A stretch of 64,000 bases of DNA from Achatina immaculata (lineage: Eukaryota > Mollusca > Gastropoda > Stylommatophora > Achatinidae). Below are positions 11,345 through 22,679 of the stretch, piece after piece. The stretch is from contig CM019721.1 in NCBI GenBank assembly GCA_009760885.1, forward strand, positions 22,251,639 through 22,315,638, read 5' to 3'. Under the pieces are notes generated by a model. That model saw only the letters and a program-made list of their open reading frames with translations, searched no databases and was not told where the DNA came from. How positions within the stretch are numbered: the first letter of the stretch is position 1; every line of letters begins with the position of its first letter. A program made the position numbers and the translations under genes.

Positions 11345-12205
11345 TGCTGCAGATTATAACATGTCTACGAGAACAGGCCAAATACCTGAGTTATAACATG
11401 TCTACCAGAACAGGCCAAATACCTGAGTTATAACATGTCTAAGAGAACAGGTCAAATACCCGAGTTATAACATGTCTACCAGAACAGGCCAAATACCTGA
11501 GTTATAACATGTCTACGTGAATAGGTCAAATACACGAGCAATAACATATCTACGTGAATAGGTCAAATACTCGAGTTATAACATGTCTACAAGAATAAGT
11601 CAAATACTCGAGTTGTAACATGTCCACAAGAATAGGTCAAATACTCGAGTTATAACATGTCTACAAGAATAGGTCAAATACTCGAGTTGTAACATGTCTA
11701 CAAGAATAGGTCAAATACTCGAGTTGTAACATGTCTACAAGAATAGGTCAAATACTCGAGTTATAACATGTCTACAAGAATAGGTCAAATACTCGAGTTA
11801 TAACATGTCTACAAGAATAAGTCAAATACTCGAGTTATAACATGTCTACAAGAATAGGTCAAATACTCGAGTTGTAACATGTCTACAAGAATAGGTCAAA
11901 TACTCGAGTTGTAACATGTCTACAAGAATAGGTCAAATACTCGAGTTATAACATGTCTACAAGAATAGGTCAAATACTCGAGTTATAACATGTCTACAAG
12001 AATAGGTCAAATACTCGAGTTATAACATGTCTACAAGAATAAGTCAAATACTCGAGTTGTAACATGTCTACAAGAATAGGTCAAATACTCGAGTTATAAC
12101 ATGTCTACAAGAATAGGTCAAATACTCGAGTTATAACATGTCTACGAGAATAGGCTAAATACCCGAGTTGTAACATTTCTACGAGAATAAGTCAAATACT
12201 CGGCT
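11345..12205. repeat. 37-bp minisatellite
   Basis: About 23 copies around 'ataacatgtctacaagaata' and 'ggtcaaatactcgag'. Most units carry CTCGAG. The left five units use the variant 'ccagaacaggccaaatacct', so array ends are more diverged than the homogeneous middle. Confidence 0.96.
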
Positions 12206-12284
12206 TTTCCTAAGAAGGTTTATTCAACGGACAAGTCAAGATGGTCGTGTATGAAATACTGCAGCTATCCTAAATAGTCACATG

Positions 12285-12612
12285 TCGTCACTGCTCATCA
12301 AATCTACGTCCTAATCCTACTGCTCATCCAATCTACGTCCTAATCCTACTGCTTATTTAATCTGTATACTAATCCTACTGTCTATATCCTAATCCTACTG
12401 CCTATTCAGTACATCCTAATCCTAATGACTATTCATTTTACATCGTAATCCTACTGCTTATTCAGTCTACATCCTAATCCTAAGGCATATTTAGTCTACA
12501 TCTTAATTCTACTGCCTATTTAGTCTACATCATAATCCTACTACCTATTCAGTCTACATCCTAATCCTACTACCTATTCAGTCTACATCCTAATCCTACT
12601 GCATATTCATTC
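12285..12612. repeat. ~29-bp minisatellite
   Basis: About eleven copies around 'cctactgcctattcagtcta' and 'catcctaat'. Confidence 0.9.
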
Positions 12613-12676
12613 TAGAAATTCTTGCCGCCACTGGCACACAATATCACGCTTATAATAAAAAGTGCTCCACGGTACT

Positions 12677-12790
12677 AGAGAGAGCGAAAGAGAGAGAGAG
12701 AGGGGGATATAAAGACAGAGAGACAGAGGGAGAGACTGAGGCTGGATAAAGACAGAGAGAGAGAGAGGAGAAGAGAGAGAGAGAGATGTG
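12677..12790. repeat. GA-rich microsatellite
   Basis: Imperfect GAGAGA/GACAGA repeats with one related ~45-bp duplication. Confidence 0.8.
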
Positions 12791-12914
12791 TCTCACAAAA
12801 TATGACATGTAATCCTTAGACAACCCTGCAATGTCGTATTTCTACATTCTATATACAGTTCTCCAAATTTTGTTACGAGTAATATGTTGTTAATTGATCT
12901 CAGTCGACGATGTG

Positions 12915-13340
12915 CTATACAGTGCCCTTAACTGATGTACAAAGTGCTCTTAACTGATGTACAAAGTGCTCTTAACTGATATACAGAATGCCACTAAGTA
13001 ATGTACAGTGTCATTAGATAATGTACAGAATCCCATTAAGTAATGTACAGAATGCCATAAAGTGATGTACAGACTGCCATTAATTGATGTACAGAATGCC
13101 ATTATGTAATGTACAGAATGCCATTAAGTGATGCGCAGAGTGCCATTAAATGATGTACAGAGTGCCATTATGTGATGTACAGAGTGCCATTAAGTGGTGT
13201 ACAGACTGCCATTAATTGATGTATAGAGTGCATTAAGTGATGTACAAAGTGACATTAACTGATATACAGACTGCCATTAATTGATGTACAGAATGCCATT
13301 AAATGATGTACAGACTGTCATTAAGTGATGTAGGTTCTGT
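12915..13340. repeat. 22-bp minisatellite, left half
   Basis: About 19 copies around 'gtgatgtacagagtgccatt'. The same unit resumes at 16651-16862, so 3.3 kb of nested elements splits the array. Confidence 0.94.
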
Positions 13341-13344
13341 TAAG

Positions 13345-13506
13345 TACACTTATTCTGTGTTCAAGATTGTTGGTCACATCAGATCCTGATCCCTGTCGAC
13401 ATGGCAAAGCCCGCAGTCCTCTCCAGATCCTGATAGGAGACCAAAAGCTTTTGCCCCAAAATCGTGTCTTCTGGCCGTGTCTCATGGCTCAGGTCTGCAT
13501 GGTTTT
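13345..13506 (-). pseudogene. LINE6 C-terminus, part 2 of 2
   Basis: Reverse-strand translation continues from the piece at 16269-16650: after the CQN of the zinc-knuckle-like region it reads HADLSHETRPEDTILGQKL, then QDLERTAGF and ends around AMSTGIRI. That is the usual closing segment of Jockey/I-like LINE proteins with a C-terminal RNase H. The two parts join cleanly if LINE1 (13507-16268) and one copy of its CATGGTTTT duplication are removed. Confidence 0.75.
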
Positions 13507-16268
13507 CCAGTTAACAAATCCAAATGAGGCTATCGAATAATAGATCAAGATATTTCGAAATATTTTTGACAAGCATGTCCCATCAAAGAAATGAGAGTAA
13601 AACAAGTAACAAAATCCCCGTTGATAACTCCTGATATCTTGCAACTCATGAGGAAACGGGATGAAGCTCACAAAAGCAGAACTTTCAGTAGCTATTGTTC
13701 ACTTAGGAATAAGGTGCAGTATTTAATTAGGCAGGAAAAGAAAAATTACTTCAGAAATTTAATTAAAGACAAAACTGATAGTAAATCAATTTGGAAGGCG
13801 ATTAATACTCTTCTAAATAAAAGAGCTTAATATTGAGGAAGGCTGGCTAGTGAAGAGGATTAAAGAGAGAAAACTGAAATATTTTGGACACATTAAACGT
13901 CATGATAATTTAGAGAAGACCGTATTGGAAGGATACATAATGGGAAAAAGAAAAAGAGGAAGACCAAGACGAAGATGGCTGCAAGACATCGTTGACGATC
14001 TGGAAATGGATGCAACAGCAGCAGGCCATCTTGCTCACAACCGAGAGGCCTACAGGAGTGCTGTTTGGGAGGCAAAGTTCCGCAAGGGACATGCAAATGA
14101 ATGAATGAATGAAATAAAAGGAAGCAATCTGACCCACAAACACTTAATGGTGGACATACTTGCACTAACTTCAGTGAACATTTTAGGGAAGAAATTAGTA
14201 TTCTAAAATCTTCATTACCGACCCCTAATTGCGACCTGAGCGTGTTGAAAACTTTCAGCAACAGTAAATGTATAAAGCTAAAACAAATTAATATTCCTTT
14301 CCTCACAGTCGGTGAGGTTTATAACTACATCCGGTCCTTAAAGAGCACTAACTCAGCAGGATGTGATGACATTAGTAACAAGATACTACGCTACGCTGCA
14401 CCAGTTATCACAGACACATTAACATATTTATACAATTTGTGCATTGACAAACATTATTTCCCTGACGCTTTTAAACTTGCCAAAGTTTTTCCTCTTTTTA
14501 AATCTGGACAGACTAGTGACCTCTCAAACTATAGACTCTAAACCTCTTGAAAAGCATATACAAAAGTTAACACTGGTCCACATGCAAGAAAACAATCTAC
14601 TAATAGACAGTCAGTCAGGTTTTAGACCAAATTACTCCTGCCACACAGAATTAACTAAAATTACAGAAAGCTGGCTGTCTAATATAAATGATGACAAATT
14701 ATGTGGTGCTGTCTTTGTTGATTTCAAGAAAGCCTTCGATATGATTGATCATGAAATTCGTGCAAAAAGTTGGAAGGTTTATAGATTACACCCTGACCTA
14801 ACAAAATCTATTACATCTTTTCTCTTAGGTAGAAAACAAGTAGTTTGCTTTAGAAACAAAATATCTGGCTCGGCTATGGTTGATACCGGTATTCCTCAAG
14901 GCTCCATTCTTGGTCCTCTTCTCTTTGCTACCTATATTAACGACTTACCACTACATTTAAAACACTCTTCATGTGATCTTTTTGCTGATGGCTGTACTGT
15001 CTACAATAGTGACTATGACATCAATAAACTACAGACAATGCTCCAAAATGATATAAACAGTTTGATTAAATGGAGCAATAAAAATGGTATGTTGATAAAC
15101 ACCAACGAAACTAAATCCATCCTCATCACTACGAGACAGAAACTGCAGAATGCAACAAAAACTTCACTACACCTTTTTGCTGGGACTAAGGCAATAGAAA
15201 ATGTTCATGAACATAAAACTCTAGGACTCATCATTGATCAGCATTTAACTTGGAATTCTCACGTAATAACCTAACAAACTTGATTGCACAGAAAGTTTAC
15301 CAATTAGCCAAAATTAAACACTTTATCGACAGAGACACAAGAAAGATATACTACATATCACACATACAAACACACTTAGATTACTGTTCCACAATCTGGG
15401 ATGGATGCTCAGTCTCAAACACAAAAAGGCTCCACTCACTTCACAAGCGAGCATTAAATGTGATTTGTGACAAACATTTAGTACAGACTGTAGATCAACA
15501 CAAACAACTCAAAATTCTACCCCTCAAAAAATAGAATCATTTTTAACAAAGTTAAGTTTGTTCACAGAATTCTGTCGCACAATGCTCCGCCTTACTTGTG
15601 GTCACTGTTTACGTATAACACTAAACATAGCCAGCTTTTAAAAAACTGTCTTCTTCCTAAACCCAGGATTGATCTGTACTAGGAAAAGCCTTGCATACTC
15701 TGCAGTACAGCTCTGGAACACCCTCCCCTACCATTTAAAATCCATTGGTAATACTTCATCCTTTAACTCAAACTTGTTTCATTATTTACTTGGTTGTAAT
15801 TATATGCCTCCATGGAATAACCAGCACTCTCTCAACACATGACTCCCCAACCATCAAGTACTAAAATGACATAGTTCGAAAAGTAACTTGTTATATTTTT
15901 TAAAATTTTTTTTTATTTTTTATTTTTTCTTTTTTTTTCTTTTTTTTTCTTTTTTGTTAGATATTGTTAGAAATTATTTTAATGTTTGTTTAAAAAAACA
16001 TATGTTAGAAGATCTGTACTTACAATGTATTTTTGTTTATGTATATGTTTGTGTGCGTGAGAGCTATTTTATTAGGTTAATTACTTCTTCTCTTTTACTT
16101 TGAATGTAATAGTTAAATCTTACACTCTTTTGATATGTTTTTTTCCTAATTTAATGTGTATATTTGTATTAAATCGAATGTGTGGGAACAATGAAAGATG
16201 GAGTGATGAAGGGCAGTGCCCAATTCTTTACCCTTTAAAAATAAAGATTATTCATTCATTCATTCATT
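13507..16268 (+). mobile_element. LINE1 long copy (CR1/Jockey-like), 9-bp TSD
   Basis: The copy is bounded by CATGGTTTT at 13498-13506 and 16269-16277. It encodes the linker before the reverse transcriptase (MRVKQVTKSPLITPDIL), fingers (SAGCDDISNKIL, FKLAKVFPLFKSG), palm (FVDFKKAFDMIDH, GIPQGSILGPLLF), the active-site block altered to LFADGCT where ADD is expected, then HKTLGLIID and the C-terminus. Frames change near 14530, 15270 and 15535, and the second active-site Asp reads Gly, so it is dead. The 3' end is (ATTC)n. The endonuclease is absent (5' truncation). A LINE3 fragment at 13824-14111 interrupts it. Confidence 0.92.
13824..14111 (+). mobile_element. LINE3 3' fragment nested in LINE1, 9-bp TSD
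   Basis: The fragment is flanked by AAATAAAAG at 13815-13823 and 14112-14120. It encodes the last ~90 residues of the LINE3 protein (WLVKRIKERKLKYFGHIKRH, GKRKRGRPRRRWLQD, GHLAHNREAYRSAVWEAKF) and ends in (AATG)n. Removing it with one TSD joins LINE1 codons ...NTLLNK and RKQSDP in frame, so it inserted after LINE1. The 5' junction has about 2-4 bp of AG microhomology. Confidence 0.93.
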
Positions 16269-16650
16269 CATGGTTTTGGCACTCTTAAAGGATATGTTCT
16301 GGAGTCTGGACTCCACTGCCACATGGACACTCATCTGTGTGAGACATTTTGAGCTGATGCAGGTGGCTTAGTAGTCTGCAGTGGCCTGTCCGTAGGTGAA
16401 AGAGGATGGTTTGCTGATGTCTTTGTAGTTGGTGTATTGGTCAAATCTGGTTCATTGTTGCATTTCATTTGTTTCTTCCATTCAGATCTGCACTTGTTAC
16501 GGATTATAGTTTTCGCCTCATGGTAGTTTACTGGACGATTTATTTGATCTTGATTGCTGCCAGCTTTGGATAGGCCGTCAGCTATTTCATTGCCAGCTGT
16601 TCCACAGTGTGACTGTACAAATTGTAGGGCCGCAGTTGTAGACAGTGTAA
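16269..16650 (-). pseudogene. LINE6 RNase H / zinc-knuckle, part 1 of 2
   Basis: The reverse strand reads LQFVQSHCGTAGNEIADGLS, the final block of the LINE-encoded RNase H (HCG...GNE..AD). It continues with a linker, LFHLRTGHCRLLSHLHQL and the CPCG...H...C knuckle. One in-frame stop lies in the HIL*ECQN stretch near 16287. This and 13345-13506 form one C-terminal LINE6 fragment lying within the 22-bp minisatellite. Confidence 0.85.
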
Positions 16651-16862
16651 GGCGTACAAAGTGCCATTAAGCGATGTACAAAGTGCTATTAAGTGATGTA
16701 CAAAGTGCCATTAAGTGATGTACAGAGTGTCATTAGGTGATGTACAGAGTGCCATTAAGTGATGTACAGAATGCCATTAAGTGATGTACAGAGTGTCATT
16801 AAGTGATGTACAGAATGCCATTAAGTGATGTACAGAATGCCATTAAGTGATGTACAGAGTGT
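16651..16862. repeat. 22-bp minisatellite, right half
   Basis: Nine to ten copies of the unit seen at 12915-13340, more homogeneous than the left half. Confidence 0.94.
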
Positions 16863-16929
16863 TACTGCGTACTGCCATATTTAGAAGACATCTGCCTACC
16901 ATTTTCCAATTTTTAGACATAACTTGAGA

Positions 16930-17075
16930 TGTCTTCTCTCTGTTCGTTCATGTAAGCATCATATGCATATCATTACATCACTTAGGGTGAGCGTTATATG
17001 CATATCATTACATAATTTAATGTAAGCGTCACATGCATATGCACATTATTACACCACTTCACATAAGCGTCATAT
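16930..17075. repeat. Short ~45-bp minisatellite around LINE4 pair
   Basis: About three copies around 'taagcgtcatatgcatatca' and 'ttacatcactt'. The pattern resumes right of the LINE4 pair ('agcgccatatgcatacca' at 19361), so LINE4 inserted within one of its units. Confidence 0.75.
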
Positions 17076-18953
17076 CTTACATCCTTCCCATGCCGTTAAA
17101 CGTCACATAGGGCTCGCATAGTTGTTTGCCAAGTGTTCCTATTCTCGACGAGTCTTTCATCTTCATCAAGGGATGTTATGCCCACTAAACTGGCTTCTCT
17201 AAACAATGTCCTCTTTAGAGTTTCACGTGGTCGATCTCTTTTTCTTCGGACTGTTGTGCTTCACTTTATAGCTTGTTTTGGTATTCACTGATTGTTTCTT
17301 TTCATCACATGCTTATATATGTCCATCTTCTTTCTCTGATAACCCATCAGACAGATTGTTGTTTGCTCATGTGTCTTATCTCTGCGTTGTTCTTGAATTC
17401 CTTCCACTTTATATCAAGTATTTTCCTTAGGCATTTGTCTTCAAAATAGTCTAATTTCTTATCTATTTCTTTAGTTGTTTTTCGGCTTTCGCATGCATAA
17501 ATGAGAGTGGATATTACATTTGAATTGAATAGTCTTAACTTGGTTTTTGTGCTTATAACTTTTGAATTCCATATGTTCTCAAGATTCTTGAAGATCGATG
17601 CTGCTTTTGCAATTCTGATTCTAACTTCCTTTCTAGTGTCACCATCCTGGTCTATGTAGCTGTCAAGGTATGCACATTGATTGACTTCTTCAGTATCTGC
17701 CCCTTCTATGTTTATTTTCCATTTTGATTACGGGGAATTTTCATTATTTTTGTTTTGTCATTGTTAATTTCATGACCTATTTTGCTAGCCAAGAAAGATT
17801 GAATATGTTTTTTTACTGCATCGATTTCACATTGTCACTGATAAGAGTTATGTCATCAGCAAAATCAAGATCTTCTATTTGATTCCCATGTACCCAATCA
17901 ATGCCGGTTTTACCTGTACAGCATCTTTTCATTATAAAGTCTATGGCAATTCCAAAAAGCAATGGAGATAATATACATCCTTGTTTCACGCCTGCTTCAA
18001 TCTGAAACTATTCTCTCATTCCTTCTTCTGTCTTGACTGCACAAACATATCCGTTGTAGAGATCTCTAACGATGTTGACAGTTTTAGATGGTATTCCATA
18101 TAGTCCTAAAATTCTCCTCAGTGAATCTCTGTGTATACTATCAGATGCTTTTTTAAAGTCCATGAAGTTCAGGATTAATGGTTTCTGCTTTTCAGTATGT
18201 TCTTCAAATATTATTCTTAGAGTAAAAATCTTATCGAGACAGCTTCTCCTTTTTCTAAATCCTGCCTGTTCTTCTCTCATTGCAGTATCCACTACATCCT
18301 TAGTTCTATTCAGAATCACTTTACAAAACACCTTTGACACAACTGATAGTAAGGTTGCTTCTCACCAGTTATTGCAGTCATTGAGGTTGCCCTTCTTGGG
18401 TATTTTAACAATTATTCCCTTTTTCCATTTAGAAGGGACCTTTTCTTCTTTGCAAATTGTATTAAACAGTCTTTGTAGTTGTTCATGTTGTCACTATTAA
18501 TACCTTTTAATATTTCGACTGTTTTTTCATCTTCACCTGCAGCTTTGTTGTTAGCCATTAGATTCACCGGTGTTTCAGTTTCATTAAGTGCAACTTCATC
18601 TAAGTTGACATTTAGTTGTGGGATTGGTAAATCGGCTTGAAGATTTATTAATTCGTTTGGATGTAGTCGATTAAGTATTTCTTGGAAGTGTTCGGCCCAT
18701 CCTTGCTTTTGGTCTTTATTTGATTTTAATAGATTGCCTGTTTTGCTAAAGACTGGTCTTTCTCTGGAGGTAATAGCACCTGTTAAATTTGTCTGTATGT
18801 TATATAGAGTTTTGCCGTCTCTTGTTTTTGCTGCATTTTCTGCTTCTTTTGCCATATTGTCCATATATTCTCTTTTAACTCTTCTAGCTGAACTCTTTAT
18901 TGTCTAGTTCTTTGTATGTTGCTTTTGCCAAAATCTTTCCAAGATCTTCCAAG
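17076..18953 (-). mobile_element. LINE4 copy A, truncated reverse transcriptase
   Basis: Reverse-strand coding in order: pre-RT and fingers region (18412-18864, with ENAAKTRDGKTLYNIQ and NNKAAGEDEKTVEILKG), palm (18008-18340: EEQAGFRKRRSCLDKIFTLR, LNFMDFKKASDSIHRDSLRR), then an LDFADD block near 17865 and the thumb and C-terminus down to 17085. The 3' end is 'ggcatgggaaggatgtaaga'. Frameshifts and a palm Phe-to-Ser change (KAFDS to KASDS) show decay. The flanks AAGCGTCATAT (17065-17075) and AAGCGCCATAT (18954-18964) are an 11-bp TSD with one mismatch. No endonuclease domain is present. Confidence 0.88.
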
Positions 18954-18964
18954 AAGCGCCATAT

Positions 18965-19360
18965 ATTATCTTATATCTTATATCCTTCCCGTGTCGTTAA
19001 ACGTTACATAGGGCTCGCAAAGTAGTTCGCCAATTTTTCCTGTCTTCGGCGAGTCTTTCAACCTCATCAAGGGATTATATGCCTGTCAATCTGGCCTCTT
19101 TTAACAATGTCCTCTTTCAGAGTTCCATGTGGTCTGGCTCTTCTTCTTTGGCCTGTCGTGTTCCACTTGATAGCTTGTTTTGGGATTCTCTGATCATTTC
19201 TTCTCATCAAGTGACCAACATATGTCCATCTCCTTTTCCTGATCACCCATGAGACTGGTTGTTGTTCAGTCATCTGTCTTATCTCTGCATTGTTCTTAAA
19301 TTCGTTCCACTTGATGCCGAGTATTTTCCTTAGGCATTTGTTTTCAAAAGAGTCTAATTG
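18965..19360 (-). mobile_element. LINE4 copy B, 10-bp TSD
   Basis: A second, much shorter LINE4 in the same orientation, flanked by AGCGCCATAT at 18955-18964 and 19361-19370. It encodes LDSFENKCLRKILGIKW and RRWTYVGHLMRR, then a frame with GRPRETL-like wording damaged. The 3' tail repeats 'atataagat'. It sits immediately against copy A, using the target sequence that A duplicated. Confidence 0.92.
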
Positions 19361-19444
19361 AGCGCCATATGCATACCATGATATTTGTTCATTTAAGAGA
19401 TAATCTATTATGTAGCAGTATATTAGAATAACTACAGAGTGATC

Positions 19445-19556
19445 ATGGATGCAGCAGCAGCAGGCCATCTTGCTCACAACCGAGAGGCCTACAGGAGTGC
19501 TGTTTGGGAGGCAAAGTTCCGCAAGGGACATGCAAAGGAATGAATGAATGAATGAA
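19445..19556 (+). mobile_element. LINE3 112-bp 3' fragment, 11-bp TSD
   Basis: The fragment is flanked by ACAGAGTGATC at 19434-19444 and 19557-19567. It contains only the last ~30 LINE3 codons (AAGHLAHNREAYRSAVWEAK) plus an (AATG)n tail, so it is an extremely 5'-truncated retrotransposition product. Confidence 0.92.
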
Positions 19557-19570
19557 ACAGAGTGATCGGA

Positions 19571-20048
19571 AAAACCCGATCCTCTGTTGTCGCTCGGATA
19601 GAAAAAAGCACCGTTTGGCACTTAATCTAGCAGACGACAGGGACTATCAGACGACAAGGACCGGCAGAAGTGAGAAATGTTTTAAATAGAAGAAAGTTTT
19701 TGTGTTTATGTGCCGTCTGAAGTAGACGTAGATTAGCCTGTTAGAAATGTAGTTGTTTAGTGAAAGACTTGTAGAATAGAGTGTATGAGGATGTTCTGAT
19801 GGCGACAGTAGTCTACCGGGAACATATATTGTGTCGTGAAGGTGGAGTGTCCAGTCTTGTGTCCATGGTTTGGTTGATCCGTTGTTGTTCTGGTCATATC
19901 GTTCATTGACTCGTCGTCGCTCCGCGCGTCATTAAAGTTATTTCGACTGTAAAGTTGCTGCTTCTGTATTTCCACTGAGAGAGAACGGACCTGGGAGCAA
20001 GTAAGTCTGCAAAGTGAATAACAAAACAGACGCAAAACAAGGTAGAAC
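19571..20048. other. Unique-looking stretch
   Basis: No repeat family is recognised. 'cagacgacagggactat' and 'cagacgacaaggaccgg' form a short imperfect duplication at 19630-19665. Confidence 0.4.
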
Positions 20049-20059
20049 AGTCGTAGATT

Positions 20060-21166
20060 TTGATTGATTGACATTCCTTTTGGGCCAACATTGGCTCATA
20101 GGGCGGAAATCATCTTTCCATGTCTGACGACTCGCCGCCGCCCGCTGTAGGTCTTGGATGGACTTGAATCTCAAAGTTGTACTCTCTCTAGTGATGGCTC
20201 TACGTAGACTTGAATCCAAAGTTGTACTCTCTCTCTAGTGATGATTCTACGGAGAGTCTCCCTTGGCCTGCCTTGCTTTCTTTTGCCCTTCGCTGACCAT
20301 GTGAGGAGTTGGAGAGGGAGTCTGGATTCGTCCATTCTGAGAACGTGGCTGAGATAGGCCCAACAACGTCTTTTGATGTATCTTAATACGTATTGACTCG
20401 TTCGATTTAAAGTCGGACCATCTGATGTTCAATAGTCTACAGAGACATTTGTTCTCAAATGCATCAAGTCTTTGATTGAGTAGACTGGTTGATTTCTATC
20501 TCTGACAACCGTATGTTAACACTAGGATCAGACAGGAGTTGAAAATTTTAAGTTTCCTGGTTTTACTGAGCGTATTTGACTTCCAGATAGTAGCCAGATT
20601 TGTGCTACTGCGCATGACCCAGTCTATCGCGACACCGAATAACATTGGTGAGAGGACACACCCCTGTCTCATATCTGTCTCACACCTGTCTCAACTGGAA
20701 ACCAGTTGGAATTCCCAGAATTTGTTTGTACGCAGCATCGTTAATTCTAGTAAAAGGCTTTTATGATGTTGATGTGTTTAGCTTGGAAGCCATAAATACC
20801 CAGCAGCTTCCAAAGTGAGGGGCTGTGTAGACTATCAAATGCTTTCTGAAAGTCAACGAAGGTGATAATAAGGTGGGATTGGAATTCCACCGACTCTTCA
20901 GTAATAGATCTCAGCGTAAATATATGGTCGATACACGATCGATTTGGTCTGAAACCTTCTTGTTGTTCTCTAAACCTCGCGTCTAGTGCTTTCTTCACTC
21001 TCTAAAGTATCAGAATACAAAAAAGCTTACCTGGAACCGAGAGTATGGTGATCCCGCCCCAATTGTTTCAGTTAGATCACCCTTTTTTGTATATTTGAAT
21101 ATGATTCCTTCTTTCCATTGCTGTGGTACACTTTCACTCTGTCATACTTCATTGAAGAGATTACAT
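20060..21166 (-). mobile_element. RTE-like LINE fragment, 11-bp TSD (seventh lineage)
   Basis: The fragment is bounded by AGTCGTAGATT at 20049-20059 and 21167-21177, with an (AATC)n tail at 20060-20070. Reverse-strand pieces include EQQEGFRPNRSCIDHIFTLR and FVDFQKAFDSLHSPSLWKLL (20747-20998, palm), a Cys-rich thumb, FKSNESIRI near 20400 and a C-terminal SRQTWKDDFRPM. The active-site ADD block is not evident and several frames are broken. The wording differs from LINE2-LINE5, so it is kept as a separate lineage. Confidence 0.86.
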
Positions 21167-21177
21167 AGTCGTAGATT

Positions 21178-21690
21178 AAATGAGATAAAATCTCAACAGT
21201 CCTATTTACATTGGACAATAGTGGACATTTACAGAGAGATGAATAACTATAAGCAACAAGTTGCATCTATGAACAAGCCAGAAGATTGATAGAAGATAGA
21301 ATCCCCGAGGAACCAGCTATAATTGTAACATTACGTTATTGAATGTAATGACCCATTTATTGCACACTTACGTTAGTTTATACATGAACCGTCTATTGTA
21401 TAACTTCAATAGTTTATAAATGAGCGATCCACAGTATGTAGTAGTATTTCGATGGTCAAAGAGACGCAACTCAAGCACAGGTATGAGAGAAATGAAGTTT
21501 GCTTTAACTCCTCCTGAAAATGAATGTTTGTTTATAATTTACAACCGTTTTTCCAAGAGATTTGTATTCAAGTCAAGAACTTCAGGAAAGGTTTGTGCCA
21601 TGTGAATGTTGACTGGTAGTGATTAAATCTTGGACAACTGAGTCTTCGTTGTCCTAGTTTCAGAACTATAGGTCTAGGAATATAGTTCGT
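21178..21690. other. Non-coding stretch; short ORF without recognisable domain
   Basis: An open frame at 21420-21605 (+), 61 codons, reads MSDPQYVVVFRWSKRRN at its start. I recognise no family, signal peptide or membrane segment, and codon use gives no support. It is treated as unproven. Confidence 0.25.
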
Positions 21691-22305
21691 TAGTGTTTCT
21701 GTATTATGACAGTTCAGCATGAGTTTTGTGTTAATATAAGATGATAGTTCATCATGAGTTTTGTGTTAATGTAGGATGATAGTTTAGGATGAGTTTTGTG
21801 TTAATGTAGGATGATAGTTTAGGATGAGTTTTGTGTTAATGTAGGATGATAGTTCAGCGTGCATTTTATGTTAACATAAGTTAAGATAATAGTTCAGCAT
21901 TAGTTTTGTGTTAATGTAGGATGATAGTTCAGCATTAGTTTTGTGTTAATGTAATATGATAGTTTATCATTCGTTTTGTGTTAATGTAGGATGATAGTTC
22001 AGCATGAGTTTTGTGTTAATGTAAGATGATAGTTTATCATTAGTTTTGTGTTATTGTAAAATGATAGTTCAGCATGAGTTTTGTGTTATTGTAGGATGAT
22101 AGTTCAGCATGAGTTTTGTGTTAATGTAAGATGATAGTTTATCATTAGTTTTGTGTTATTGTATGATGATAGTTCAGCATGAGTTTTGTGTTATTTTAGG
22201 ATGATAGTTCAGCATGAGTTTTGTGTTAATGTAAGATGATAGTTTATCATTAGTTTTGTGTTATTGTATGATGATAGTTCAGCATGAGTTTTGTGTTATT
22301 GTATT
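21690..22305. repeat. 35-bp minisatellite
   Basis: About 17 copies around 'gatagttcagcatgagtttt' and 'gtgttaatgtaggat'. Longer-range patterns such as 'agtttatcattagttttgtg' recur at ~105 bp spacing. Confidence 0.94.
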
Positions 22306-22679
22306 ATTCATTCAGTTCTGTAGCTGAGATCAGAACTTGCAGATGTAAGCCGTCTGCATCTTTGTTATTCACATCGTTACCTACAGCTTGATATATCACA
22401 CTTTGTATTTCATCGTTATGATCCGCTGGAAACTATCATCATCAAGAGTGTGTCATTAAAACATTGTCTGTTCAAGAATGGATTGTCTTCAGTGAATGAT
22501 TCAGTATTGTAGCTCGTCAAGTTCCGGGGTTAACAGTTCTGTAAGTGTTTATCATTCAGAACTCTTTGAGTATTGTTCATCATGTGTGTCATGCATGTGT
22601 ATCATTCATTTGCATAATGATACGATCGGCCATAAGTGGGACTGTCATTTAGTAGTGACGTTACTCATTGTCTGTTACG

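Noticed and set aside
11345..12205. Possible CRISPR-like array of regular 37-bp repeats
   Set aside because: Units are directly adjacent with no unique spacers, there are no cas genes, and the genome is eukaryotic.
16930..17075. ATGCATAT motifs as octamer-type regulatory sites
   Set aside because: They recur because they are part of a short tandem unit; no adjacent gene supports a regulatory role.
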